Below the pieces are notes generated by a model. That model searched no databases. It was not told the origin of the DNA and was given only the letters and a program-made list of their open reading frames with translations. Position numbers and translations under genes: made by a program. A stretch of DNA of 64,000 bases from CAYIHX01 sp964363305 (lineage in GTDB: Bacteria; Bdellovibrionota; UBA1018): assembly GCA_964363305.1 (NCBI GenBank), contig CAYIHX010000015.1:1-64000 (forward strand), given 5' to 3'. Shown here piece by piece: positions 55,064 to 63,406 of the stretch (the first letter of the stretch is position 1; each line of letters begins with the position of its first letter).

Positions 55064-55801
55064 ATGACTCATGAATCGATTCCCCAGCATGTAGCAATCA
55101 TAATGGATGGTAACGGTCGTTGGGCTCAGCGCCGCCACCATCCTCGGGTTTTTGGGCACGTACGTGGCTCATCCCGAGTGAAGGCCATCGTCAAAGAGGC
55201 GGATCGCCTAGGGGTCAAAGCGTTGACTCTCTATGCTTTCTCGACGGAGAATTGGCGTCGCCCTGATGCCGAGCTCGACGTGCTTTGGCGGCTTCTCAAG
55301 AAGTACCTGGTGAGAGAAGCGGCTGATCTGAATCGGGAAAATGTCCGCCTTCGAGTCATCGGCGAGATCGAGCGTCTCCATCCCGAACTGCGTGCTACTC
55401 TGGATAGCACCATCGACATGCTTTCCAAAAATACCGGTCTCCAGCTGACATTTGCGCTTTCTTACGGTTCCCGGCGGGAACTTGTGCGGGCCGCGCAGCT
55501 TTTTGCGATGGATTGCCTGGATGGAAAGCGGCGTCCCGAGGAAATGTGCGAGGAGGTCATGAATGAGTATCTTTGGACCCAGTCATTGGGTGCGCTCGCG
55601 GAAGTCGATCTTGTGATTCGAACCAGTGGCGAAAAGCGAATTAGCAATTTCTTGCTGTGGCAGTCCGCCTACGCGGAATATTATTTCACAGATGACTGTT
55701 GGCCGGATTTTACGGCTGAGCACTTGAAGCGCGCGGTCGCCGACTACTCGAGCCGAACGCGTAGGTTTGGGGGGGTTTTGGCCCCAGGAGGAACAAATTG
55801 A
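55064..55801 (+). CDS. uppS: Undecaprenyl-diphosphate synthase
   Basis: 245 residues. Cis-prenyltransferase that makes the C55 lipid carrier for cell wall and O-antigen. The catalytic aspartate is in IIMDGNGRWAQRR, the pyrophosphate-binding pattern HVRGSSRV follows, and TLYAFSTENWRRP, VIRTSGEKRISNFLLWQSAY and AEYYF form the remaining conserved regions. It overlaps cdsA (TTGA start) and leads an envelope-lipid stretch. Confidence 0.97.
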   Translation: MTHESIPQHVAIIMDGNGRWAQRRHHPRVFGHVRGSSRVKAIVKEADRLGVKALTLYAFSTENWRRPDAELDVLWRLLKKYLVREAADLNRENVRLRVIGEIERLHPELRATLDSTIDMLSKNTGLQLTFALSYGSRRELVRAAQLFAMDCLDGKRRPEEMCEEVMNEYLWTQSLGALAEVDLVIRTSGEKRISNFLLWQSAYAEYYFTDDCWPDFTAEHLKRAVADYSSRTRRFGGVLAPGGTN

Positions 55802-56631
55802 GCGCAACTCGTGCGACAGAATTACAGAAGCGTGTGATGACTGGAGTTTTTGGAGGCGCAGCCCTGGTCGCTCTGATTTGGTTCGGCGGTCGATTCGGGA
55901 TTTCTGTTCTTGCCGTACTTTTGTCTTTGCTCCTTCAGTGGGAATACTTGGCGATCATTTTTCATCTTCCGGACCGTCAAGAAAAACGGTGGGTTCTTTT
56001 GGGAGCCACTTGGATGGTGACGTTTGTGAACTTCTGGATGCCTCGAACTGAGTTCGAGCTTCTCGTGATTTGCTTCATGGGTCTTTTTACGTATTTTCTT
56101 TTTACCTCTCGTCGCCATCAGGGGCCAAGCTTTGAGAGTCACTTTCGTGAGTTTGTCTTCGCGCTTTTCGGCCTTTTCTATCTGGTTTTCCTGCCTCTTT
56201 ATTTTCCGCTTCTCAGCGACTCGGGTTACAGCATTCACTGGACCCTCCTTTTTCTCTTTATTGTGTGGGGTGGGGATACGGGGGCCTATTTTGTGGGTAG
56301 GGCGTATGGGCGGAGGAAGCTATTTCCGACCATTAGCCCTCAGAAGACTTGGGAGGGGTTCGCCGGTGGTCTTGTGACGGGACTAGTCATCACGATCATC
56401 TACAAGCTCCTGTTTTTTCAGAAGTTGGGCTGGGGCGGAGCGATTGTAACCCCCTTGCTGGTGGGGGCCATTGCTCCGGTCGGAGATCTGGCGGAAAGTT
56501 TTATGAAACGGGCGTATGATCTAAAAGATTCCGGCACGATTCTTCCTGGCCATGGTGGGGTGCTCGATCGTTTTGACGCAGTCTTGTTTGGGTTGCCGGT
56601 GATGTACGCCTGCATCCGCATCTTCGGATAG
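55798..56631 (+). CDS. cdsA: Phosphatidate cytidylyltransferase
   Basis: 277 residues from a TTG overlapping the uppS stop. Eight or so membrane helices. The CDP-alcohol signature region GAIAPVGDLAESFMKRAYDL with KDSGTILPGHGGVLDRFDAV is the family's S-x(2)-KR-x(2)-K-D motif; GGDTGAYFVGRAYGRRKLFP and SPQKTWEGFAGG precede it. It makes CDP-diacylglycerol, the substrate of PssA at 59186. Confidence 0.96.
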   Translation: MSATRATELQKRVMTGVFGGAALVALIWFGGRFGISVLAVLLSLLLQWEYLAIIFHLPDRQEKRWVLLGATWMVTFVNFWMPRTEFELLVICFMGLFTYFLFTSRRHQGPSFESHFREFVFALFGLFYLVFLPLYFPLLSDSGYSIHWTLLFLFIVWGGDTGAYFVGRAYGRRKLFPTISPQKTWEGFAGGLVTGLVITIIYKLLFFQKLGWGGAIVTPLLVGAIAPVGDLAESFMKRAYDLKDSGTILPGHGGVLDRFDAVLFGLPVMYACIRIFG

Positions 56632-56644
56632 GGGGTTCCCGCAC

Positions 56645-58288
56645 GTGCTTTCGATTCTGGGATTTATGGTGGTCTTGGGGCCATTGGTTGTTGTTCATGA
56701 GTTCGGTCACTTTCTTTTTGCGCGAATTTTTGGCGTGAAGGCCGAGGTGTTTTCAGTGGGTTTCGGCCCGACTCTTTTTAAGAAGCAATGGGGCGAGACG
56801 GAGTACCGTTTGTCTTGGTTGCCGCTTGGGGGCTACGTGAAGCTGTTAGGCGCTGAGCCTGACGAGGAGCTGAGCGAGGCGGATCTGAAGCGTGCCCTTT
56901 ATCGCCAAGCGCCCTGGAAAAGATTTTTTATTTTCTTTGGTGGCCCGCTGTTCAATTTTGTTTTTGCGGTCTTCGCTTTTATGGCGATTCTCATCATCGG
57001 AGAGCAACAGATCGCAAGCGTCGTGGGCCGTGTCATTCAGAGTTCCGCCGCTGAGATTGCCGGTTTTCGTCAGGGTGATCGTATTGTCGAGGTCCAGGGC
57101 AAGGCTGTTACCAAGTTTGAGGAAGTGGCGACGGCCCTTCATGATCTACCGAATCAGAGGGTGCAAATTGGCGTGATTCGAGAGGGTGCACCGAGAGATT
57201 CTCGTCCCGAAGTGCTTCAGGTGGAGACCAAGCCTGAAGCGGGCTTTTCGGTCTATGGCGAGGAAAAATCGATTGGCACGATCGATGGGATTTTCCCCAC
57301 GGCACGTTCGACCGAATTGGGGGTGTCGGATCCGCGATTGAAGGCCGGTGAATCGGGCTTGAAGACGGGGGATAAAATCCTTGCGTTCAATGGCGTGGAG
57401 GTGAAGACCTGGGAGCAGCTTGAGCAGCGGGTCCGCAATATGCCGGTCGGCGAGTCTTTTCGCCTGACTATACAGGCGAAGGAAGCTCTTTCTACCCCCC
57501 AGGCGATCGAGTTGCAGAAGACTTCGATGCGCGATGATCTTGGAACGCTTGCGGGGATATACTCGTCCGAAATGTTTGTCGAAAAGACGCTTGAAGGTTC
57601 CCCTGCGGATCAGGCGGGATTAAAGGCTGGCGATCGGCTCATTTCGATCGACGGAAAGCAGCTGAGGAGTTTTTTTGAGTTGAAGGACGCCATCCAACAT
57701 GGCGGAGAGAAGAATGGCAAGGTTCAAGTAAAGTGGCAGCGAAACGGCGAAATTTTTGATCGCGAAATTGCGCCGACGGCCACTCAGTCTCGGGATCCGT
57801 TGTTGAAGAAGCAGGTCGCTTTTACTATCGGGGTCGTGCCGCAGCTATTTTGGGCTGAGCCAGAATTTGTGGTGGAGCGGGTTTTTAATCCTTTCAAGCT
57901 CGTTTACCTGGCGACGGAGAGGATGGCCGTATTTTCGTGGCGTAATCTGGTTTCCATTCGGAAGATGTTTACCGGGGATGTTTCCGTAGCGACGTTGGGT
58001 GGGCCGATTTTAATCGGCAAGATCGCGGGGGAATCGCTTTCTCGGGGTTTGATTGCGGTTCTGACGACGATGGCGGTCTTGTCCGTGGGACTAGGCGTGC
58101 TCAATATTTTGCCGGTGCCGGTTCTCGATGGTGGACACCTTCTTTTGCTGGGTATTGAGATGGTGCGAGGCAAGCCCTTGACCCTGAGGCAGATGGAGAT
58201 CGTCCAGCAGGTGGGACTTTCTCTGATCGTCCTGCTGATGGTCGTGGTGATGAAGAATGACCTTTCCCGGTTACCCATTTTTAACTGA
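56645..58288 (+). CDS. rseP: RseP-type intramembrane zinc protease with three PDZ domains
   Basis: 547 residues from a GTG. Site-2 protease family: HEFGH motif (residues 19-23, VVHEFGHFLFARIFG) in the first helix and the third metal ligand in NILPVPVLDGGHLL near residue 485. Between the membrane segments I count three PDZ-like domains: about 118-185 (GFRQGDRIVEVQGK), 220-285 (GLKTGDKILAFNGVEV) and 300-380 (GLKAGDRLISIDGK). E. coli RseP has two in 450 residues. The usual role is cleavage of anti-sigma factors and of leftover signal peptides. dxr, which normally separates cdsA and rseP, is missing here. Confidence 0.93.
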   Translation: MLSILGFMVVLGPLVVVHEFGHFLFARIFGVKAEVFSVGFGPTLFKKQWGETEYRLSWLPLGGYVKLLGAEPDEELSEADLKRALYRQAPWKRFFIFFGGPLFNFVFAVFAFMAILIIGEQQIASVVGRVIQSSAAEIAGFRQGDRIVEVQGKAVTKFEEVATALHDLPNQRVQIGVIREGAPRDSRPEVLQVETKPEAGFSVYGEEKSIGTIDGIFPTARSTELGVSDPRLKAGESGLKTGDKILAFNGVEVKTWEQLEQRVRNMPVGESFRLTIQAKEALSTPQAIELQKTSMRDDLGTLAGIYSSEMFVEKTLEGSPADQAGLKAGDRLISIDGKQLRSFFELKDAIQHGGEKNGKVQVKWQRNGEIFDREIAPTATQSRDPLLKKQVAFTIGVVPQLFWAEPEFVVERVFNPFKLVYLATERMAVFSWRNLVSIRKMFTGDVSVATLGGPILIGKIAGESLSRGLIAVLTTMAVLSVGLGVLNILPVPVLDGGHLLLLGIEMVRGKPLTLRQMEIVQQVGLSLIVLLMVVVMKNDLSRLPIFN

Positions 58289-58306
58289 AGTGCTGAAGCG
58301 AAGAAA

Positions 58307-59131
58307 ATGCGCCTAATAGCTTGGGATAGCTCAACCAAATCCGGTGTTATCGTCGCGACCGAGTGGGACGAGAATGCAAAGGGCGAAGCGTCTTTGCCTC
58401 GCCTTGTTTCGGAATGGACCCTGAATGTCGATGCCGCTCATAGTGATCGCTTGCTTTGGGGGATACACCAAACACTCGAGGCGGCCCGGTGGCGACTCGG
58501 GGACGTCGATTTATTTGGAGTGGGGGTTGGGCCGGGCAGTTTCACTGGTTTGAGAATTGGTGTAACAACCGCGCGGACTCTTTCTTTGGTCCAGAAGAAG
58601 CCTTTGGTCGGCGTCTCGAGTTTGGCGGCGGCGGCGCGTCCCGCCGCTGCTTGGGCATCTGCCATGGGCCGCAAGACCCTGATTGTCGCCGCGAATGACG
58701 CCTGCAAGAATGAGGTTTTTGCTCTGTGGGGAAGCGCGCGATCTGTCGTTGACTGCGTGGCCATGGCAGATGGCGATCGCCCGGGGATCTGGAAGCGTGG
58801 AGTAGAGGAAAAGGTGATTTCTCCTGGGGAGCTCGCGCTTGCCCTGAAGAAAAAATACGGGGAAGAGATGGATGGCTGGGTCTGTATCGGAGATGCCTGG
58901 ACTCGGTACCCGGACATCTGGAAAGCGCTGCCGGCTCGTCGACGAATCGTGGCCCCTCTTCCGGGGTCAGCGTTGGTTCAGGGCCGGGCGTTGGGTATTC
59001 TGGTGTGGGAAGCCCATCAGGCGGGCCTGGGGAGGCCTCCACAGGAGGTGAAGCCCCGTTATCTTCGCGCGTCAGACGCAGAGATGAAACTCAAGGCGGG
59101 ACTTCTTCCCAAGGGACCTACTCGAGGGTAA
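58307..59131 (+). CDS. tsaB: tRNA threonylcarbamoyladenosine biosynthesis protein TsaB
   Basis: 274 residues. ASKHA fold with the TsaB opening LIAWDSSTKSGVI and the family signature GVGVGPGSFTGLRIGVTTAR (about residues 70-90). TsaB partners TsaD and TsaE to put t6A on tRNAs that read ANN codons. TsaB itself lacks the metal site of TsaD, as expected. About 40 residues longer than the E. coli protein. Located between rseP and pssA. Confidence 0.9.
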   Translation: MRLIAWDSSTKSGVIVATEWDENAKGEASLPRLVSEWTLNVDAAHSDRLLWGIHQTLEAARWRLGDVDLFGVGVGPGSFTGLRIGVTTARTLSLVQKKPLVGVSSLAAAARPAAAWASAMGRKTLIVAANDACKNEVFALWGSARSVVDCVAMADGDRPGIWKRGVEEKVISPGELALALKKKYGEEMDGWVCIGDAWTRYPDIWKALPARRRIVAPLPGSALVQGRALGILVWEAHQAGLGRPPQEVKPRYLRASDAEMKLKAGLLPKGPTRG

Positions 59132-59185
59132 GAAACTTGAATCAAACCCAAGTTCCGCCCGAATGGAAAACGAGGCTCATGCGTT

Positions 59186-59953
59186 ATGAGAAAAATTTAT
59201 ATCGTTCCCAACATCGTTACGACCGCAAACATGTTCTGCGGCTTCTTCTCGGTCCTCGCGTCGATACGCGGGGACTTCCAGACGGCGTCGTGGTCTATTC
59301 TTGCTGCCGCAGTATTTGACATGCTGGATGGCCGCATCGCTCGTTTGGCGAGGGCGACTAGTCAGTTTGGAGTCGAGTATGACTCTCTTTCCGATCTGAT
59401 TTCGTTTGGATTTGCGCCCGCCATTCTACTGTACCAGTGGGCGCTGGATCCATTCGGACGCCTCGGAGGGGTGGCTGCTTTTCTTTACCTCGCCTGTGCG
59501 GCGCTGAGACTGGCTCGCTTTAACGTAACGTCGTCCGTGTTACCCAAGGCTTATTTTCAAGGGGTAGCCAGCCCCATCGCTGCCGGAACGATCGCGACTT
59601 TCGTCATTTTTAATCAGGCGACCGGTTTGCCCAACGCGTGGGAGCCTTCGGTTTTTAGTCGCGAAAACATGTCGTTGATTCTCGCCTTTGGGTTGGCGGC
59701 GCTCATGGTGAGCACGTTGAGGTTTCCGTCCTTCAAGGAGCTCAATTGGCGCTCGCGAGCTAGTTTCGGGTACCTCATGATCGGCGTCCTCGCGATGGTC
59801 TTCGTAGCGATTCGCCCTGAGATCACCCTGTTCTTGCTGTGCTTTGGCTATGTGATCGGTGGTTTGTTTATGAATTTGTATCGGCTGTTCCCATCGAAGG
59901 CTCGTCGCGCGGAAATTGAACGCGCGGAAGCGGAAGAGGAGGCGTCACATTGA
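59186..59953 (+). CDS. pssA: CDP-diacylglycerol-serine O-phosphatidyltransferase
   Basis: 255 residues, a membrane CDP-alcohol phosphotransferase of the Gram-positive-like (type II) pattern. Signature DMLDGRIARLARATSQFGVE and YDSLSDLISFGFAPA (DGxxAR...G...D...D) sits near residues 45-80. Six to seven membrane helices fill the rest. It makes phosphatidylserine, the precursor of phosphatidylethanolamine, from CDP-DAG made by CdsA. The acidic tail (EIERAEAEEEAS) is probably cytoplasmic. It overlaps asd by TTGA. A psd gene is not in the window. Confidence 0.92.
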   Translation: MRKIYIVPNIVTTANMFCGFFSVLASIRGDFQTASWSILAAAVFDMLDGRIARLARATSQFGVEYDSLSDLISFGFAPAILLYQWALDPFGRLGGVAAFLYLACAALRLARFNVTSSVLPKAYFQGVASPIAAGTIATFVIFNQATGLPNAWEPSVFSRENMSLILAFGLAALMVSTLRFPSFKELNWRSRASFGYLMIGVLAMVFVAIRPEITLFLLCFGYVIGGLFMNLYRLFPSKARRAEIERAEAEEEASH

Positions 59954-61011
59954 AAGTAGCAGTGGTCGGTGCAACGGGGGCGGTCGGCCAGCAGCTCCTT
60001 TCAATATTGGCGCAAAGAAAATTTCCGGTGTCCGAGCTGCTTCTGTTCTCCTCGTCTCGCTCTGTCGGGAAGGTGATTTCCTTCGCGGGACGTAATCATT
60101 CCTGTCGAGAGCTTGCTCCTGGGTGCTTCGAGGGGGTCGCTTTCGCCTTTTTCGATGCTTCCGATGCCGTTTCGAAGGAATGGGTGCCTCAGGCGGCCCG
60201 CTCGGGTGCCTGGGTGGTCGATAATTCGGCGACGTTTCGCGCTCATCCGGAGGCTTTGTTGATTGTGCCCGAGGTGAATGGCGAACTGCTGGATCGGAGG
60301 GTGGCCGAGGGGCTGCCCGGGAAGACGGAGCTTGCTCGGGTGATCGCAGGGCCGAATTGCTCGACGGCTCAACTGGTGGTCGCGCTCAAGCCGCTCCACG
60401 ATCGCTTCGGACTCAAGCGGGTGGTGGTTTCCTCCTATCAGAGTACGAGTGGAGCAGGCGCGGCAGCGATGAAAGAGCTAGTGGACCAGCTTCGCGCCGC
60501 CCTGGACGGAAAGCCGCTGATTACGCAGGCCTTTGCTCACCAGATTGCGTTTAATTGCATCCCGCAGATCGGTGGGGTGAAGGAAGACGCTTACACCAGC
60601 GAGGAGCAGAAAATTCATCAAGAGAGCCGAATTTTGCTCGGATTACCTAAGCTTCGCATTACGGCAACGGCGGTACGGGTGCCGACCTTGGCATGCCACG
60701 GCGAGTCAGTAAATGTTGAGTTTGAACGACCCTGTGCTGTGGATGTGGCCCGTGAAGTGTTGCGTGGGCATCCTGGCGTCATTGTGCAGGATGAGCCAGA
60801 AAAGGGGGTTTATCCGATGGGTCAGACCGCGCCGGGTTCAGCCGTCGAGTGTGGCGCAGGGCGTGATGGCGTCTATGTTGGCAGGATTCGGCAGGATGCC
60901 TCTGTCGATTCAGGACTGAATTTTTGGGTGGTTTCAGATAACCTAAGGAAAGGTGCAGCTCTTAACGCGGTTCAGATTGGAGAACGGATTCTCTTGGCTG
61001 TTCGGCGCTAG
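59950..61011 (+). CDS. asd: Aspartate-semialdehyde dehydrogenase
   Basis: 353 residues from a TTG. NADPH-dependent reduction of aspartyl phosphate, the branch to lysine/DAP, threonine and methionine. The Rossmann loop is VGATGAVGQQLL; the active cysteine is in IAGPNCSTAQLV near residue 138; VVSSYQSTSGAGAAAMKEL follows; the histidine of the catalytic pair is in VPTLACHGESVNVEF. DAP supply links it to the wall genes in the same transcript. The CFI-box protein begins inside its last 59 bp. Confidence 0.95.
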   Translation: MKVAVVGATGAVGQQLLSILAQRKFPVSELLLFSSSRSVGKVISFAGRNHSCRELAPGCFEGVAFAFFDASDAVSKEWVPQAARSGAWVVDNSATFRAHPEALLIVPEVNGELLDRRVAEGLPGKTELARVIAGPNCSTAQLVVALKPLHDRFGLKRVVVSSYQSTSGAGAAAMKELVDQLRAALDGKPLITQAFAHQIAFNCIPQIGGVKEDAYTSEEQKIHQESRILLGLPKLRITATAVRVPTLACHGESVNVEFERPCAVDVAREVLRGHPGVIVQDEPEKGVYPMGQTAPGSAVECGAGRDGVYVGRIRQDASVDSGLNFWVVSDNLRKGAALNAVQIGERILLAVRR

Positions 61012-62455
61012 CCTCTTAACCGGGGGGCTCGCGTCTGGCGATGCTTGGGCCCAGACCGTTACGCCTTCCCCTAGTCCTACTACGGCGCTGACGACTTTTA
61101 TTGATCCTCCGGCGCCCTATACTTGGACCCGAGAGACGGGAAATGTTTATTTTGCGGCCTTAAGCGACGCGGGATTCGCGGTCAATACGGCCCTCAGTTT
61201 TAAAAATTGGGATCTCGCGGCTACCTCGGATCTTCCGACAGACGATGGTTTGGTCTATTTCGATTTTCGAATCGAAAAGAGTGTCACAGCGACTGCTGGA
61301 AAAAAGCTGGTTCTCGTGGTCGAGACCGATTTGCGAGAGGGGAGTCCTCGCCATGCGTACATCCCCCTCTATTCAGCGGGAAATACCTTGTGCTCGGCGG
61401 GCGCGAGCTGCCTTTTCCCGTATCTGAAACCGAGCCAAGATCCGACTGCGTTGCCGGCTCCGACCCCCAATTCGATCGTCTACCAGGCGGTCGATTTTGG
61501 ATCGGCGCCGCGGACGCTCCGAGTGGGGTTTTTTCTCGCGGATATATGCGCGAATATCGGAGACGGTACGATACGCCCCTACGGCTGCCAAGACGGCTCG
61601 GCGACTTCGATCGATACACCGACGAACGGAGTGCCTGCGGTATTCTCCCTCAAGTTTCAGATTCGCGAAGTGGCGCTGGCTGCGACCGAGGTACTGCTCG
61701 GCGATACGAAAAAAGAGGAACTCAAGGTCGTTCTAAATGTTCAGTCGAACGGTCCTACGGTGTCTTGTAGCGTGTCGGAGATCTATTTTCCTGGAGACGG
61801 GCAGATTCTCTTGAATTCGGACAAGGTAGTCGGCGCACGGCAGACAGGAACCGCTCCGATCGCAAAAGTCGTTGTCCTGGGAGAGAAGCTGCCCGGCAGC
61901 CCGGATACGGGTATTCCGCCTTCTGTCAGCAACGACATTGTGGCCTACGTGTTACCGACCGGATCGAATGTCGTCTCCGGTTTTGAGAATACGACGGACG
62001 GCTCCGACAATCAGTACGTTTTGGCTTTCAATGTGATGGACGAAGCAGGTGTCATGCCGCTTCAGGCATCGTCTTGTCGCCTCGGAGATGGAGCCGGTGA
62101 GATCGGCGTTCAAACGTCAGCGGTTCAAGGTTTTTTAGGTGGAAATTCGTGTTTCGTCGCGACCGCCGCTTTTGGCTCGACTGAGCACGAAGTAGTGAAG
62201 GAGCTCCGTCGCTTCAGGGATCAGTTTTTGGCTCGCTCGCGCTTGGGTCGGAGCATGATTGAGCTTTATTATTTTTGGTCGCCCGGGGCGGCCGCTTGGG
62301 TCGATGCGAACGCTCTGATGAGATTGCCGGCGCTTTTTTTTCTTATTCCATTCGAATTCGCCGCGTGGCTATTGCTGCGACCGGGTCTGCTTCTCGTATT
62401 GTTCCTGATGACCGCCTGTGGTTCGGGTCTCCTTGTTTTAGGGAGGAGGGTTTGA
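60953..62455 (+). CDS. Secreted protein with CFI-box-type C-terminal sorting signal
   Basis: 500 residues from a GTG with AAGGA upstream, beginning inside asd. A signal peptide ends SGDAWA. The middle is beta-rich and carries cysteines (ICANIGDGTIRPYGC; SCSVSEIYF). From about residue 402 comes SCFVATAAFGSTEHEVVKEL, then RDQFLARSRLGRSMIELYYFWSP and a terminal hydrophobic segment with charged end. This fits the CFI-box-CTERM pattern, a putative sorting domain of delta-like bacteria with the cysteine presumed to be the processing or lipidation point. Function of the cargo part is unknown. It overlaps asd and abuts the barrel gene. Confidence 0.7.
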   Translation: MQLLTRFRLENGFSWLFGASLLTGGLASGDAWAQTVTPSPSPTTALTTFIDPPAPYTWTRETGNVYFAALSDAGFAVNTALSFKNWDLAATSDLPTDDGLVYFDFRIEKSVTATAGKKLVLVVETDLREGSPRHAYIPLYSAGNTLCSAGASCLFPYLKPSQDPTALPAPTPNSIVYQAVDFGSAPRTLRVGFFLADICANIGDGTIRPYGCQDGSATSIDTPTNGVPAVFSLKFQIREVALAATEVLLGDTKKEELKVVLNVQSNGPTVSCSVSEIYFPGDGQILLNSDKVVGARQTGTAPIAKVVVLGEKLPGSPDTGIPPSVSNDIVAYVLPTGSNVVSGFENTTDGSDNQYVLAFNVMDEAGVMPLQASSCRLGDGAGEIGVQTSAVQGFLGGNSCFVATAAFGSTEHEVVKELRRFRDQFLARSRLGRSMIELYYFWSPGAAAWVDANALMRLPALFFLIPFEFAAWLLLRPGLLLVLFLMTACGSGLLVLGRRV

Positions 62456-63403
62456 ATGCTTGCCCTCATGCTGTGTGGCTCGCTGTTGGCGGCAAATGGG
62501 CGAGCGATTGAAACGGTTCAGCAGCCCTATATTGATGGCCTCTTAACCGAAATGAGGGAGGAGGACCCGGATAGTTTCAAAACGCCGAACGAAGCGCTCA
62601 AGGTTGACGGTGTGGCCCCCCAGGGGAGCTATCTGGAGGAGCTGAAGGAAGACGAGCCGAATATTTTTTCGCATACCGAGGGGCCGCTCAAGCCGGTCGA
62701 TCCCGAGCCTCCGGCGGTGAGTCCGATCGCGGATACCTTGGCTGGACGAACAAGGAAATCTACCGAGAAGAGAGGAACGACGCTTAACGCGTTCGGAATG
62801 AGGTTTAACGCGTTCGCGACGAGGGGTTTCTCGGCTACGAGTTCCGCTCGCGTATTCTCTGAAATCTACTCCTCCAGCTGGTATCCGGAAATCATGCTGT
62901 TCTACGAGCGTCAGCTTTTTCATAGCGAGAACTGGGGCAGCGTGGGTCTGGTCGGTACTGTGGGCTTTGGTTATTTCTACGGTAAGGGTGTTTTCGCATT
63001 CGAGCTGAACAAGGCTTGGGATCCTGCAAGTTCGTTCGGGTCCGTGTCCCAAACGTCGTTCTCGTTTCTTTCTTTTCCGGCATTTGTCGGTCTCAATTAC
63101 CGATTGAATCTTTTACGAATGTTTCGTCCGTATGCACAGGCCATGGTCGGAGGTCTGGGCGCGGCAGAAACTCGCAACGACAACCATCCCACGACCTTTG
63201 GGTACGGTTTGGCGTTCGCCTTCGGAGGCGGCGTGAATTTTCTCCTCGACTGGCTGAATCCCGGTACGAGTTTTGAGCTCTATGATGCAACCGGAGTTCA
63301 GCGCTATTTTCTTACCGGAGACATGACCGTGCAAACCCCTCTGTTCGGGGGTATCCGATATTCCAACGTAGCTTTCAGCTTTGGAATGACTTACGAGTTC
63401 TAG
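62456..63403 (+). CDS. Outer-membrane beta-barrel protein with periplasmic N-terminus
   Basis: 315 residues; its ATG starts on the base after the previous stop. A short signal peptide (MLALMLCGSLLAANGRA) is followed by about 100 polar and acidic residues (EMREEDPDSFKTPNEALKVD), then roughly eight to ten amphipathic strands (FSEIYSSSWYPEIMLFYERQ; GSVGLVGTVGFGYFYGKG; FGYGLAFAFGGGVNFLLD) and the C-terminal strand ending FGMTYEF. The aromatic terminus fits BAM substrates. Because it directly follows the CFI-box gene, the two may act together on the surface, by inference. Confidence 0.65.
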   Translation: MLALMLCGSLLAANGRAIETVQQPYIDGLLTEMREEDPDSFKTPNEALKVDGVAPQGSYLEELKEDEPNIFSHTEGPLKPVDPEPPAVSPIADTLAGRTRKSTEKRGTTLNAFGMRFNAFATRGFSATSSARVFSEIYSSSWYPEIMLFYERQLFHSENWGSVGLVGTVGFGYFYGKGVFAFELNKAWDPASSFGSVSQTSFSFLSFPAFVGLNYRLNLLRMFRPYAQAMVGGLGAAETRNDNHPTTFGYGLAFAFGGGVNFLLDWLNPGTSFELYDATGVQRYFLTGDMTVQTPLFGGIRYSNVAFSFGMTYEF

Positions 63404-63406
63404 CCG

